A DNA stretch of 64,000 nt from Nitrososphaeraceae archaeon. GTDB taxonomy: Archaea; Thermoproteota; Nitrososphaeria; Nitrososphaerales; Nitrososphaeraceae. The number at the start of each line of letters is the position of its first letter. Position 1 is the stretch's first letter. The translations under genes were made by a program, and so were the position numbers. Positions 27,111-36,390 of this stretch are shown here, in pieces. Location of the stretch: assembly GCA_031316115.1 (NCBI GenBank), contig JALDRC010000010.1, forward strand, positions 1 through 64,000. The letters run 5' to 3'. The notes below the pieces were generated by a model. That model did not search any database, was not told the DNA's origin, and worked only from the letters and a program-made list of their open reading frames with translations.

Positions 27111-28060
27111 CTATTTGTCAATTTTAGCAAGCAGGTAGTTTCTCATATCCAGATGAAATCTTTTTGTTCTAAAGTATGAGGATATTTTATTTTTTAAATT
27201 TATAAATGATGGATAATATTGAACAACAAACAGATCGTTTTTAATTATATGCCATATATCTTCCAGTACCATAAATTCTGGAGATACAGTAGGAAGATAA
27301 ACTGTAATTAAATCTTGTTCGTGTTTATCAAAATATTCCAGTACATTTTTTGATTTATAATATTGTTTTGCTTTATCCAGAAAGAGATAGCATATTGGAA
27401 ATTTCCTATGGATTTGTTTTAGATAATCTAAAAATATACTTGCATTAAACCGAGCATATTTTCTGAATTGTTGTTTTCTTTCCAAACTTTTCGCACCAAA
27501 TAATACAGATTTCTGATTGGATCCAGTAATTCTGACAATTGAACTTTCATCTTCTCATATCCGTGCTTTTCTTACAAGTGAACTACAGAAGGAGAATGAA
27601 TGACCAGCATATACTGATGTAAATTCATCTTTTAAATTGTCCAGTATCATTCTGACTTTTTTAAAATATGCTTTCTCTTCCTAGGGTGTAATATTGACAT
27701 GTACTTTTTGTGATACTTTCTGTTTGAATCCCTACTTGTGCATGAGTCTATATATATGAGTGAAATGATATTTTATTCTACTTTTTCTTACAATCAAATC
27801 TTATACCTCTTTTGTGATGCTTCCTTTTTTGTTCGATGCTAACTCGTTTTGTATTTGGTATCTTATCGGTTATAGCATTTCTAGTGGTCTGCCATTCCTT
27901 GATCTGTCGTTTAACCCTTCTATTCCCTCTTCTCTGTATTTCTTTAACCATTCAGATGCTCATGTTCTGCTTCTATGTAGATCTCTTGCCACCTGTGCAG
28001 GAATCTGTATCTATTATAACCATTTAAAACAAGTAACATTCTTTCTTTTACATTAGTATC
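27111..28060 (-). pseudogene. IS630-type transposase decayed by stop codons only
   Basis: One unshifted frame can be read across about 950 bp. It begins with the HTH part VARDLHRSRT, TGA, ASEWLKKYREEGIEGLNDRS, then NGRPLEML, TAA, and later LMHK, TAG, GFKQKVSQKVHV, P, TAG, EEKAYFKKVRMI. It continues RKARI, TGA, EDESS and ends in the DDE half CYLFLDKAKQYYKSKNV, VYLPTVSPEF, LEDIWHIIKNDL. REEGIEGL, the LP..SPE block and LEDIWH-IK are typical of IS630 enzymes. Six in-frame stops (three kinds) and no indel were found. The last 124 codons remain open. Confidence 0.85.
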
Positions 28061-28214
28061 ATGTTCATGTCTGTATAGTTTTTCAAATCTTGTTTTTGTT
28101 ATTTTTGTTGTATTAATCTATAAGTTAAATCATATTAATAATAGTGGTAGTTTATAGCTATTTTGATCTGAAATTTTCTTCACATAATATTATATTGTCA
28201 GTATATTTATGCTA

Positions 28215-28330
28215 ATTAGTATAGATGAGACTATAATTCAGATTGGTGGTCAACAATTCTGGTTATCGATCTGTATAAAACCAGTACATAAATCTGTGCT
28301 TGGAATCTATATCATAGTAAATCTTAATTT
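28215..28330 (+). pseudogene. Relic of IS6-type transposase (central part)
   Basis: Codons read DETIIQIGGQQFWLSICIKP and VHKSVLGIYI, equivalent to DETIIQIGNQHYWLWVCIEP and VLGIYL in the copy at 56775-57450. DETxxxIG is the first catalytic Asp region of the IS6 group. Only about 40 codons survive. Confidence 0.7.
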
Positions 28331-28387
28331 ACGATCTGTTATCTTTATATTTATTAAATATTAATTATATATGAGTAATAACAGATA

Positions 28388-28579
28388 ATGTTAGATGTTG
28401 AAAAATTAGCCATCTTACACCCAGAAATGGACCATACATTTGTCCTAAAACCGTCTAATGCTGAAGATATTATAACAAAAGATTATCAGTCAAAATTTCA
28501 AGTTCAAGATCCAAAAATAAATGAATGTATTTTTGGAACTGTTCTGGGAAAAAATGGTATTAGATACGTATTGGTTTGA
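28388..28579 (+). CDS. Small hypothetical protein, first of a two-gene unit
   Basis: This is a 63-residue soluble protein, MLDVEKLAILHPEMDHTFVL and so on, mixed alpha/beta, ending FGTVLGKNGIRYVLV with a beta-like tail. No motif is recognised. ATG at 28388. It is followed 9 bp later by another small gene (28589) on the same strand, which argues that both are real and co-transcribed. Confidence 0.5.
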   Translation: MLDVEKLAILHPEMDHTFVLKPSNAEDIITKDYQSKFQVQDPKINECIFGTVLGKNGIRYVLV

Positions 28580-28588
28580 TGATAAATA

Positions 28589-28744
28589 ATGAGAAGTGAA
28601 CAAGAAATTCGAAAAAAAATTGAGGAATTAGAAAAACTAAGGTTCCAACATTCCAAGTACTGTCATATACCTTTGGATAAATGTGAAGAGGCAAAAGAGT
28701 ATGACCTACTTATAGACATACTGGAATGGGTCTTGAAAAGTTAA
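28589..28744 (+). CDS. Small helical protein, second of a two-gene unit
   Basis: ATG at 28589 opens 51 codons, MRSEQEIRKKIEELEKLRFQ, then HSKYCHIPLDKCEEAKEYD and LLIDILEWVLKS. The heptad-like Ile/Leu spacing predicts a helical hairpin, and the ending LIDILEWVL looks like a buried helix. The two cysteines are 8 residues apart. It lies 9 bp behind the 28388 gene. Family unknown; small coiled-coil proteins of this style are common in thaumarchaea (from memory). Confidence 0.55.
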   Translation: MRSEQEIRKKIEELEKLRFQHSKYCHIPLDKCEEAKEYDLLIDILEWVLKS

Positions 28745-29153
28745 AAATATTTAAGAAAATTGTTAGTTTAAGTTTCGATATAACAATAGTTCATAAAACA
28801 AAACAACAACAATTTGTTTCTTATTGAATTTGTTGAGGTGTTTGACATAGTACAAAGATCTTACGCAGATAGGAAATGAAAAAGGTATTATTTCTTTAAT
28901 ATCAATTATATTGAAATGTCTAGATGATTTTAATTTACCAGAATGAAATTAACCTTTTATTCTAAAATTATAGTTCATCAAAAATAAGTAATTAAAACTT
29001 GATAGATTCGAAGGCGTAGTACATTTATAAATATTATTTTTATACATAATAGTTTCTTTAATATAAATTACCAATTTTAATCAGTGAAGAATAATGATTG
29101 TTAAACAAATCTTATAGAGAACTATTATCATATTTTTTGTTCCTTATTGTTTC
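28745..29153. other. Gene-free stretch
   Basis: No gene or clear signal; A+T-rich with an AACAACAA tract near 28798-28815. Confidence 0.35.
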
Positions 29154-30518
29154 CTATTTTTCTTTTCTCAATATCTGTAATATCTCTTTTTTCCATTTGT
29201 TTTTTTCTTTTTCTTGTTGTGACAAATCATTCCATAAATTATACGCCTTATTATATCTTGTAGACCAGTCTTGACAACCCATGTCTTGTCTTATATCCGG
29301 CACACTGGATGATTTCTGTGTCAAGTTATCAGTATTTGAAATCTTTTGTCCCTCATGATTTTCCTCTCTTATCTGTAATTTCTTTGCGTTAGATATTTCT
29401 GATAGATATTGTTTATTTCCTTTGTTAACTAAATAGTCGTGTATTACTGGATTGTCTATATCATGCCAAATTACTAATCCCTGAACAATAGCAGGAGTAG
29501 CAGTAGTTGTAGTAGTAGCAGTAATAGTAGTAGATGAATTGGATGCTATAGATAATGTAGCTTGTATAAGACGATCTGTAGGAGGATTATATCCTTTTTT
29601 AGAATAGTTGTAAGTAATAGTTGGATATACTACATATTTTATAGGCTTTTCAAAAATTTCACTAAATAAAGTCAATTCTTTTTCTAGAATAGATATATCA
29701 TAATAACATCCACTTGCTACAACCAATCCCTCTATATAATCATCATATTTTGCAGAGATTTTCTCTGTTCCAATTCCTTCAAAATATGTTGTCGGATAAA
29801 ATTTAATATCTTTATCTTTGTTATCAAGTGCTTTTCTTAAATTAGAATGTTCCATAAAATCAATATTATTTACAAATTTTGTATCGTTTCTTGTACTTAT
29901 CCAATTAAAATCATCTATTGTAAATCCTTGAAATGAATTTGGATATTTTCTCTCCAATGAATTAAAATATTTTATCCATCCTTTCCAGTCATAATTTGTA
30001 TCAGAATTACCTTCAGAAGGTGGACGAAGAATAATTATTATTTTTAGAGTAGTTTGTTCGGCAGATTTTAGTAATCGCTCTGTTAAGTTTGCAGATTCAC
30101 GGTCTTGAAAATTATTCATAGGAAAATAGTATTCATGAAAACCTTGATTAAGAAGAACATGTATTGCATTTTTTTGCTCTTCTTCGTTCAACTGCTCAAG
30201 AATAAGACTATTATTTAAAGGAGCCCAGGCCCCGATACTGATGTAATCTTCAAGAGCATCACCGTAATGGCTATTGTTATTTATTAAAATAGTCGGATTA
30301 TTATTATAATTATTTGTAATATTTTCTGCATTTATGATTTGTACCCAATCATAGTCAACATCCATATTAAAGGATAAGAATAATAACTGTACATTGGTTA
30401 TGATAAAATTCAATAGGGAGAATTCAGCTATGCTGTCTTGATAATAAAACTGAAAATATAGAAAAAATGTTATAATTATTAAAGATATAATTAATAATAG
30501 AAAATTCATAAAAAACAA
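29154..30518 (-). CDS. Membrane-anchored extracellular protein, possibly a glycoside-hydrolase-like barrel
   Basis: This 454-residue protein has an N-terminal anchor (1-25), a second hydrophobic patch (about 35-52) and a large external domain with many Asn-x-Thr/Ser sites. Alternating strand/helix blocks suggest a TIM-barrel: YISIGAWAPLN, HEYYFPMN, TTLKIIIILRPPSEG, FQGFTIDDFNW, IKFYPTTYF, YIEGLVVASGCYY, IKYVVYPTITY and IVQGLVIWHD. The acidic FTIDDFNW strand end is where a sugar hydrolase would place a carboxylate. A Thr-rich stretch (SSTTITATTTTTATPA) is inserted before the last strand. The C-terminus is charged and helical (QQEKEKNKWKKEILQ). The hydrolase idea is inference; no family was identified. 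Confidence 0.55.
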   Translation of the reverse strand: MFFMNFLLLIISLIIITFFLYFQFYYQDSIAEFSLLNFIITNVQLLFLSFNMDVDYDWVQIINAENITNNYNNNPTILINNNSHYGDALEDYISIGAWAPLNNSLILEQLNEEEQKNAIHVLLNQGFHEYYFPMNNFQDRESANLTERLLKSAEQTTLKIIIILRPPSEGNSDTNYDWKGWIKYFNSLERKYPNSFQGFTIDDFNWISTRNDTKFVNNIDFMEHSNLRKALDNKDKDIKFYPTTYFEGIGTEKISAKYDDYIEGLVVASGCYYDISILEKELTLFSEIFEKPIKYVVYPTITYNYSKKGYNPPTDRLIQATLSIASNSSTTITATTTTTATPAIVQGLVIWHDIDNPVIHDYLVNKGNKQYLSEISNAKKLQIREENHEGQKISNTDNLTQKSSSVPDIRQDMGCQDWSTRYNKAYNLWNDLSQQEKEKNKWKKEILQILRKEK

Positions 30519-31016
30519 GTATGGCTTTTAGTTGTCTTCTTGAATATATATATTTTAATTGTTAAATTATTATGTTAAAATAATAATTAATTTTTAAAGT
30601 AAATTTCTAATACTCGTCCTAAATTTTTCATTTATTATAATATATGGATATCACAGAACTAATCGTATGTCCAACTGGACATTAAAATCGCGTCAAGTGT
30701 ATTATTTTTAATTGTCACAGAATGATTACTAACATCCCACTTTAATCCGAGAGGATTTTCGTTGTTGAAAATTAGATAGAAATTCTTTGGTGAAATTATC
30801 TACACTCTATTGACCTGTGAAGATGTAGTTAATTAGATTTATCCCATTTTTTTTAAAAGTCATGCAGTTTTTTTCCATTTACATTTTGTATTTCCCATAA
30901 CAATAGATAGAGCCTAGTTCTGCTACTGACTTGAATTAACTCCTTATTTCAGTATTGGATTAATTTTAATGTAATTTTTAAATTAGTTTAGTTATTTTTT
31001 GTAAATATAATTATTT
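30519..31016. other. Gene-free stretch, perhaps with an eroded transposon
   Basis: No gene. A short hairpin GTCCAACTGGAC lies near 30669-30680. Minus-strand scraps such as VDNFTKEFLSNFQQ (about 30750-30810) resemble the scraps near 9900 and may derive from one transposon family. Confidence 0.3.
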
Positions 31017-31538
31017 TTACCAGATCTTTAGTGACCTTAACACTATCATAAAAAAGGTTATTGGTATAATAATCATAATAATAAAAATGAAGGGTAAAAT
31101 AGATAAAGTATTAAACTCGATAGGTATAGCAAATGGAAATGGAAAAATGTAGATAAAGCCATTTCCATCGTTATTTTGATTGGTTATCTTATTTTCTGAA
31201 ATAATATCATCATTAGTGGTAATATTATTGAGATTAAAAACAGATGGATATGATGTTAATACTAAAAATATCCCTAGAAATAATATTGATGAGGCAATTA
31301 CTATATTAATAATGTTAATTATGTTACGATTATTTTTCTGTAAATTGAATTGGTTTTCTCGTTGCTGTTCTTTCCATTGTTGTTGTCGCTGTTTTTTTTC
31401 CTTTTCTTCTCGCTTTCTAAATTGGCATTGAGAACAAAAAAGTTCATCCTCTTTCATGCAAACAGTACAAAACTCCCTATTACATTCTAGACAAATGTAT
31501 CGAGCATCATTAATCTTACAATTTTTGCATTTTTTCAT
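31017..31538 (-). CDS. B-box-like zinc-finger membrane protein
   Basis: This 173-residue protein starts with a cysteine cluster CKNC-8-CLEC-4-CTVC-7-CSQC (Cys 4, 7, 16, 19, 24, 27, 35, 38), like a B-box or treble-clef zinc finger. A very polar Lys/Gln/Arg helix follows (about 42-72), then two membrane helices (about 75-97 and 140-168) with an external loop containing NNITT. It probably binds a protein or nucleic acid at the membrane surface. The stop of the DUF131-type gene at 31541-31804 lies 2 bp upstream of its start, so both are one operon. Confidence 0.65.
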   Translation of the reverse strand: MKKCKNCKINDARYICLECNREFCTVCMKEDELFCSQCQFRKREEKEKKQRQQQWKEQQRENQFNLQKNNRNIINIINIVIASSILFLGIFLVLTSYPSVFNLNNITTNDDIISENKITNQNNDGNGFIYIFPFPFAIPIEFNTLSILPFIFIIMIIIPITFFMIVLRSLKIW

Positions 31539-31540
31539 TT

Positions 31541-31804
31541 CTATATACTAATATAATTTAAAAAAATAAAAAAGAACAAAATAAAAAATATTGCTACTAG
31601 AGAAATTAAAGATATTGTAGATAATAAATTAATATTTTTATTGTCATTATTAAATATAATTGGAAAAGGACCGAGAAAAAGAATTCCCTTAAAAGTCAGA
31701 GTGTTTTGTTTATGAGGTTTAATTAAAAAAAAATAAAGCAAAATACTACCAATTGCGATTAGAATAACTCCACTTGTGAATACAAATACATCAAACATAC
31801 TCAT
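31541..31804 (-). CDS. DUF131 (TIGR00304-like) small membrane protein
   Basis: This 87-residue protein has two or three membrane segments (about 7-29 and 62-85). It carries the diagnostic block KGILFLGPFPIIFNND in the loop, equivalent to the GG-V-IGPIPIVFGSD signature of the archaeal DUF131 family. The function of that family is unknown. ATG at 31804 (Met-3 alternative). It is the first gene of a two-gene unit with the zinc-finger membrane protein at 31017-31538, which may point to a shared role at the membrane. Confidence 0.7.
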   Translation of the reverse strand: MSMFDVFVFTSGVILIAIGSILLYFFLIKPHKQNTLTFKGILFLGPFPIIFNNDNKNINLLSTISLISLVAIFFILFFFIFLNYISI

Positions 31805-32201
31805 AATAATAGTTATGAATTGTATAATATGATAAACAGCATTTAAATTTATTTTTTCACCTTGTAGTATTAGTTACAATAATAAATATTGAAAAATTAA
31901 AAATTTACTCTATTCTGATGAGACGAAGATCTATTTTCTATATTGTCATAATCACTTGAATAGTAACAATAGGTTTTATTTAACTATTTAATTCATTAAT
32001 AAAGAAAAAAATAGAGTGTTGTTTCTAACTAACTATGTGATATATTATTCTATGAATCCAAAAAACATTGGATCTAAAACCAGTATACACATATCACACT
32101 CAGTAACATTTGATATCTAATTTCTATAAAAACAAGTAAGGTCTTATACTCAATGATGATGTCATCATCTTTTTAATTTTACATCATTTTTTTTAATTAT
32201 A
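31805..32201. other. Gene-free stretch with a palindrome
   Basis: No gene. The odd palindrome GATGATGTCATCATC at 32155-32169 is followed by TTTTT and could act as a terminator for plus-strand transcripts or a protein site. Confidence 0.35.
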
Positions 32202-33102
32202 TTATCCAGTGTAGTTGTTGAGTAATATCTCTTGGTAAATTCTAATGCTTTTGTCTCTGTCTGATAACGATATTCCTAACATGTCTTTGAATTCTAATGC
32301 GTTGATAACTGCTTTGGCACCATAGTGATTATTAAAGTAAATCCGCAATTTACTAGTAGTAGTATTGTTGTTTGAGTTAATTTTCGTTCCTAATTTTATA
32401 CTATGTATTTCTTTTACCTTTTCAATCCAAGGTTGCAACTCCTCTCTAGAATTGAGGTAATTGTATCTATGTTTTGAATTTCTTCCATGAAATCTTATAA
32501 ATGAATGGTTTTGTGAAGTCACAATGACCTCAGATAGAAATTGGAGATTATCGGAGGCGGGTGAATCTGTCATTATTGCTGCGATATCATAATGTTTCAA
32601 CATCTCCCATGGACCTTCTGTATTCCATGATATATGTCTAAACTCTAAAGCATATTGATAACCCAAAGGGAGGTTATCAAGAAATTTCTCAGTATTTTTA
32701 AATTCATCCACACTAAAACTGGGAGGCAACTGTATCAGAATAGCACCAAGTTTATTTGCTAGCTTGAGAGTTGAAATCTTTTCAAGAAATTCTTCAAGTG
32801 ACGTTATTGCTCCTTTTTCTATATCTAATCTTTTTAAATGTGTTATTGTTTCAGGAACTTTTATAGAGAATTCAAAATTATCCGGAGTCGTCCTAACCAT
32901 TCCTTCAAATGTTTTTTTGCCCATGTATTTGTAAAATTTTTCATAAAATGTAGAATCCATTTCTACAGTACTAAAGAATTTAGAATAATAGGAAACTAGA
33001 ATAATAGGAAACACGTTTTGTTTGATTGTTAGGGTAAAAGACTTTGGTCCATCCACCTTTCTCTGGGGTATCAGGATAACTCCACCCAGAACAACCAATC
33101 AT
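32202..33102 (-). pseudogene. DUF72-family gene frameshifted by a 16-bp tandem duplication
   Basis: The family start MIGCSGWSYPD, then EKGGWTKVFYPN and KRVSYYS, is encoded from ATG 33102. The rest (FFSTVEMDSTFYEKF, FSIKVPETITH, GAILIQLPPSF, YALEFRHISW and FIRFHGRN) is in another frame. The switch is caused by TAGAATAATAGGAAAC occurring twice in tandem (32981-32996 and 32997-33012, plus strand); removing one copy restores VSYYSKFFSTVE. As it stands, translation from ATG stops after about 41 codons. DUF72 proteins are TIM-barrel proteins of uncertain enzymatic role. A second, badly eroded DUF72 copy is at 55209-55900. Apart from the duplication the gene looks intact. Confidence 0.9.
32981..33012 (+). 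repeat. 16-bp perfect tandem duplication
   Basis: TAGAATAATAGGAAAC is present twice without spacer inside the DUF72 reading frame. Sixteen is not a multiple of three, so it breaks the frame. Confidence 0.97.
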
Positions 33103-33601
33103 GATTTGGTTCATAATCATATTATTATAAATATTAGATTCTATTTATCTGAAGAGAATAATACTATATATTCATTATTTGAGTTTGCAAGATTGTGTTA
33201 TAAAGTTATTAGAGAGCTTGGATTTGTTTTCTCCTTTTTCTACTAACATAACTCCCTTATCTGCCTGTTTATTTGGATTACTTATAACTATAAACAATGT
33301 TACGATTTTGATAAGGGTCATCATAGAAAGTTACTTACTATGTGATTACTTGGATGTTCTATTTTTTTATCATAATTTTTTTCATATGCTAAAAGTATCA
33401 TTGTGGACTCTACTTCTATTTTTCTTTAAACTTTTGTTCAAATGGTCTAGTTTTTCTTCATTAATATTTGCTATATTTTATAAATGAATTTTCGTATCTT
33501 ACAGCATCATACTTTTATTATTAGAAAAAGCCATTCCATTTTTATATATCTAAAGAGACGTTAATCTGAATCAACTAATAACTTCTCAAAAATAAAGTTT
33601 A
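33103..33601. other. Gene-free stretch
   Basis: An open frame on the plus strand at 33179-33487 (102 codons, hydrophobic) has biased Phe/Leu composition typical of chance frames in poly-T sequence. I do not call a gene. Confidence 0.35.
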
Positions 33602-34435
33602 ATGTATTTAAATGTTGAAAATGAAATTAATATAATGAACACACAACAAGATAGTAATTTTGTAGTTGGTATTGCTACTAGTATAATTATCTTTTCAAGT
33701 ATTATTATTTTTTCATCGATTTCGACTGATTTGCCAACAATAAAAATAACCAAAATAATAGATAGCGAAGAAAAGGGAAATTATCAAAATAATATTTTTA
33801 ATTATAATGATATGGAAGCTTTTGCTCAAATAGAGGATAGAACGCCACCATCACCGCCTGTTGTTAAGCATTCAAAGATTTTAGATTTTCAGGGTGCAAA
33901 TTATGCAGATGTTACAAACAGTACTGACCTTAATCTTGATAGTTTCACGATTTCACTATGGTTTAACTCAGAAATGAATGTTACCGGAAGAGATATTGCT
34001 TTTTTACTAAATAAAGGTGGATTTGGAACAGAAACATTAGGATATAATCTTAATTATGGTATGTGGTTAGATAATAAAGAAAAAATTAACGGTGGATTTG
34101 AGTCTAAAACCGGAGAGGATTATTTTGTAACCTCTCAAGGATCTTACGGTGATGGACATTGGCATAACGCCATTTTAACATTTAGTGAAAGGCTACATCT
34201 GTTAAGGCTATATGTTGATGGTTTGGAGATTGCAACTAATGCTACACTAGTAGGAATTACACCTGATAACACAGGAAAACAAACTGTAAGGTTTGGAGCA
34301 AATTCTTTGGTTGAGAAGGGACAAGTAAATGGCAATTATACTGGAAAATTAGATGACATACAAGTATGGGATTTTGCTTTTACTAAACCACAAGTAACTA
34401 ATTTGTTTAACACAGAATCAAAGATGACTCGATAA
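33602..34435 (+). CDS. Secreted LamG/concanavalin-like lectin-fold protein
   Basis: This 277-residue protein has a membrane/signal helix (about 20-42), a polar linker ending PPSPPVV, and one LamG-type jelly-roll from about 92 to 270. Its blocks are LDFQGANYADVTNSTDLNL, FTISLWFNSE, HWHNAILTFS, LRLYVDGLEIATNA, VRFGANS and the closing GKLDDIQVWDFAFT, the usual order for this fold. It should bind carbohydrate or protein outside the cell. Two starts are possible: ATG 33602 and ATG 33635 (MNTQQ), the latter giving a more typical signal length. Single gene. Confidence 0.85.
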   Translation: MYLNVENEINIMNTQQDSNFVVGIATSIIIFSSIIIFSSISTDLPTIKITKIIDSEEKGNYQNNIFNYNDMEAFAQIEDRTPPSPPVVKHSKILDFQGANYADVTNSTDLNLDSFTISLWFNSEMNVTGRDIAFLLNKGGFGTETLGYNLNYGMWLDNKEKINGGFESKTGEDYFVTSQGSYGDGHWHNAILTFSERLHLLRLYVDGLEIATNATLVGITPDNTGKQTVRFGANSLVEKGQVNGNYTGKLDDIQVWDFAFTKPQVTNLFNTESKMTR

Positions 34436-35344
34436 TCACAAAGTAATGAATTTAAACTATACCGTTATCGTTGAAGATATCGTTAAAGTTACATATACAA
34501 TTTTTTAATATGCATCATAAAAAATATGTACCGCTTAAAAATAAGGAAGATTTTTTAAAATTTTAATGGATAAAAAGTATGGAAAAATTGAAAAAAGCTC
34601 ATTAATATATGAAAAATTAGTTTTACAATTAGAATATGCCAGGTGATCATCAAGAAATAAAAAAAAGGCATAGATGGTTTAATAGAAGCAACAGAGATTT
34701 ATCATGAGTTGAATTTTTCTTTCTAAGAAAAGATATTTTATCAACATAAAGTAAATTTAAGAATCCTGAATATCTAGCTTATTTTACTTGAACAGATGTT
34801 TTCTTTTCATTTTATTGCTGTAGTTGACAAATGCTTCTTCCGACTTTTAAACATAATAGGCATCTTCTGTAGAAAACGAATGTAGAGTAAAGGAGTGCAA
34901 GTGCCAAAATGATTTTAATATTTTAAAAAACTATATAGATTTTTGTCTAATGTCATAGCTGTTATCACAATTGTGTCTTTATATAATGTATCATTTTATA
35001 AATTGGAGAACATTAGGGGATTGTTTATCGAAAATTCCTATTAATACATCTGAATCCAATATTATTGGCAAAATCTTCGTTCACTTTTTTTTGAGGCAAT
35101 ATCTGAAATAATAGTTTCTTTTTTACCCAATTTCAAAATCAACAGACATCTGATTTTTTTCTGAAACGTCAATCCGACTATTAGAATTTTGATTCATTAG
35201 GGTTTCAAACAAATCACTGAAACTTTCTTTTTTTTGGTTTTTTAGTTTTTTATATACAACCTACTATTATTCCATAGTGAGTTGGTAAAAGATGACATAC
35301 AATAGATCCATTATAACAATTAATTCAGAACCAATAGTCGATAT
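34436..35344. other. Long gene-free stretch
   Basis: I see no supportable gene. A 27-codon frame at 34566-34649 (MDKKYGKIEKSSLIYEKL) is too short to call. Confidence 0.35.
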
Positions 35345-36130
35345 TTAGATTTCCTTATAAAAGTTTTTAAAAGATTCCATAATATTTTCCTTCTTATTAT
35401 CTTGTTGTCTTCTTTCTAGCACATTTTGCCATTCTATCGTATAAGAAGAAGTAACATCATCTACAGAGTTATATGAAAAAGCTAAAATGTACTTGTATCT
35501 TTTTGACCAATTTTTCTCATAGTAATGAGGATGGTTTAAAGAGACAGGATAGGCTAATGTAGAATCAACATGTATCCATTTCCCATCAATCAATGCTTCA
35601 TTCCAACAATGATCCAGATAATCTTGTACAATTCTTGTTTCAACGTATAAGGAATTTAAAATTGCACCAAATAGTATTGACCATTCACTGCATCTACCTA
35701 TTCTGCTATTGGCTATTTTTTTTATTTCGGCATATCTTGGAAATATTATTTTTGAGTTACAATTCAGACATTCATAAATTTCATTCATTCTTATCCTCCA
35801 AGAAATACCTTTTATTATGCTAAAATGCAAAGGTTTATTGCAATTTTGGCATTTTATGTTTTTGCTGACGTTGTTACTACTACTGCTATCCATCCATTTC
35901 ATATAATCTTGTTTAAACCAATCAAGAAGTGATTTTAAAATTTGGACGTTATTACTATTTAGTTTGCTTATTGTTATTAGCTCTTTAATTTTTGATGGAA
36001 TAATACTGTTAACATAAGACAGTATTTCTTTATCTTTGTATTGTCTTGCTACATTTTTATATAATATAAAAGAATCTTTTGTATAAGGATGTCTAAATGT
36101 ATTTCTGCTAAATTTATTGGTTTTAAACAT
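35345..36130 (-). CDS. Peptide:N-glycanase (Png1/NGLY1)-like transglutaminase-fold protein
   Basis: This 261-residue protein aligns by eye, in order, with the core of eukaryotic cytosolic PNGase. The blocks are LLDWFKQDYMKWM (68-80), zinc cysteines CQNC (94/97) and CLNC (121/124), FPRYAE (130-135), GRCSEW with catalytic Cys147, DHCWNE with His174, WIHVDS with Asp189, then YEKNWSKRYKYILAFS (204-219) and DDVTSSY (224-230). Cys-to-His spacing is 27, the same as Cys191-His218 of yeast Png1 as I recall it. In eukaryotes the enzyme removes N-glycans from misfolded glycoproteins. There is no signal peptide, so it is cytosolic. The PUB and PAW domains are absent. An intact triad and zinc site suggest activity; whether the substrate is a glycoprotein is inference. 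It is divergent from 36391. Confidence 0.85.
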   Translation of the reverse strand: MFKTNKFSRNTFRHPYTKDSFILYKNVARQYKDKEILSYVNSIIPSKIKELITISKLNSNNVQILKSLLDWFKQDYMKWMDSSSSNNVSKNIKCQNCNKPLHFSIIKGISWRIRMNEIYECLNCNSKIIFPRYAEIKKIANSRIGRCSEWSILFGAILNSLYVETRIVQDYLDHCWNEALIDGKWIHVDSTLAYPVSLNHPHYYEKNWSKRYKYILAFSYNSVDDVTSSYTIEWQNVLERRQQDNKKENIMESFKNFYKEI

Positions 36131-36390
36131 AATTACAATATCTATACCTCCATTCTGATAAAATATTTACTGTTAATGTATTCCTCGAAATATGAAATTA
36201 TTGACAATCATGGTGTAGATAAAAAATAGTCTCTGGTAATTTTAGATAATATCGACCTCTTTAATCCAAAAACTATATTATTATTAGCAATTGTATCATT
36301 ATATATTTACAGAGAATTGTATCTAGTTATTTAGTTCGAATAGATTAAAAACATAAAAATATAAAATTTAAGTATATATAAAGTTGTATT

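Noticed and set aside
27814-28056. Plus-strand hydrophobic frames as membrane proteins
   Set aside because: They are antisense to the helix-turn-helix part of the IS630-type pseudogene.
33179-33487. 102-codon hydrophobic plus-strand frame
   Set aside because: Composition is that of poly-T-rich DNA read by chance; no conserved block or context.
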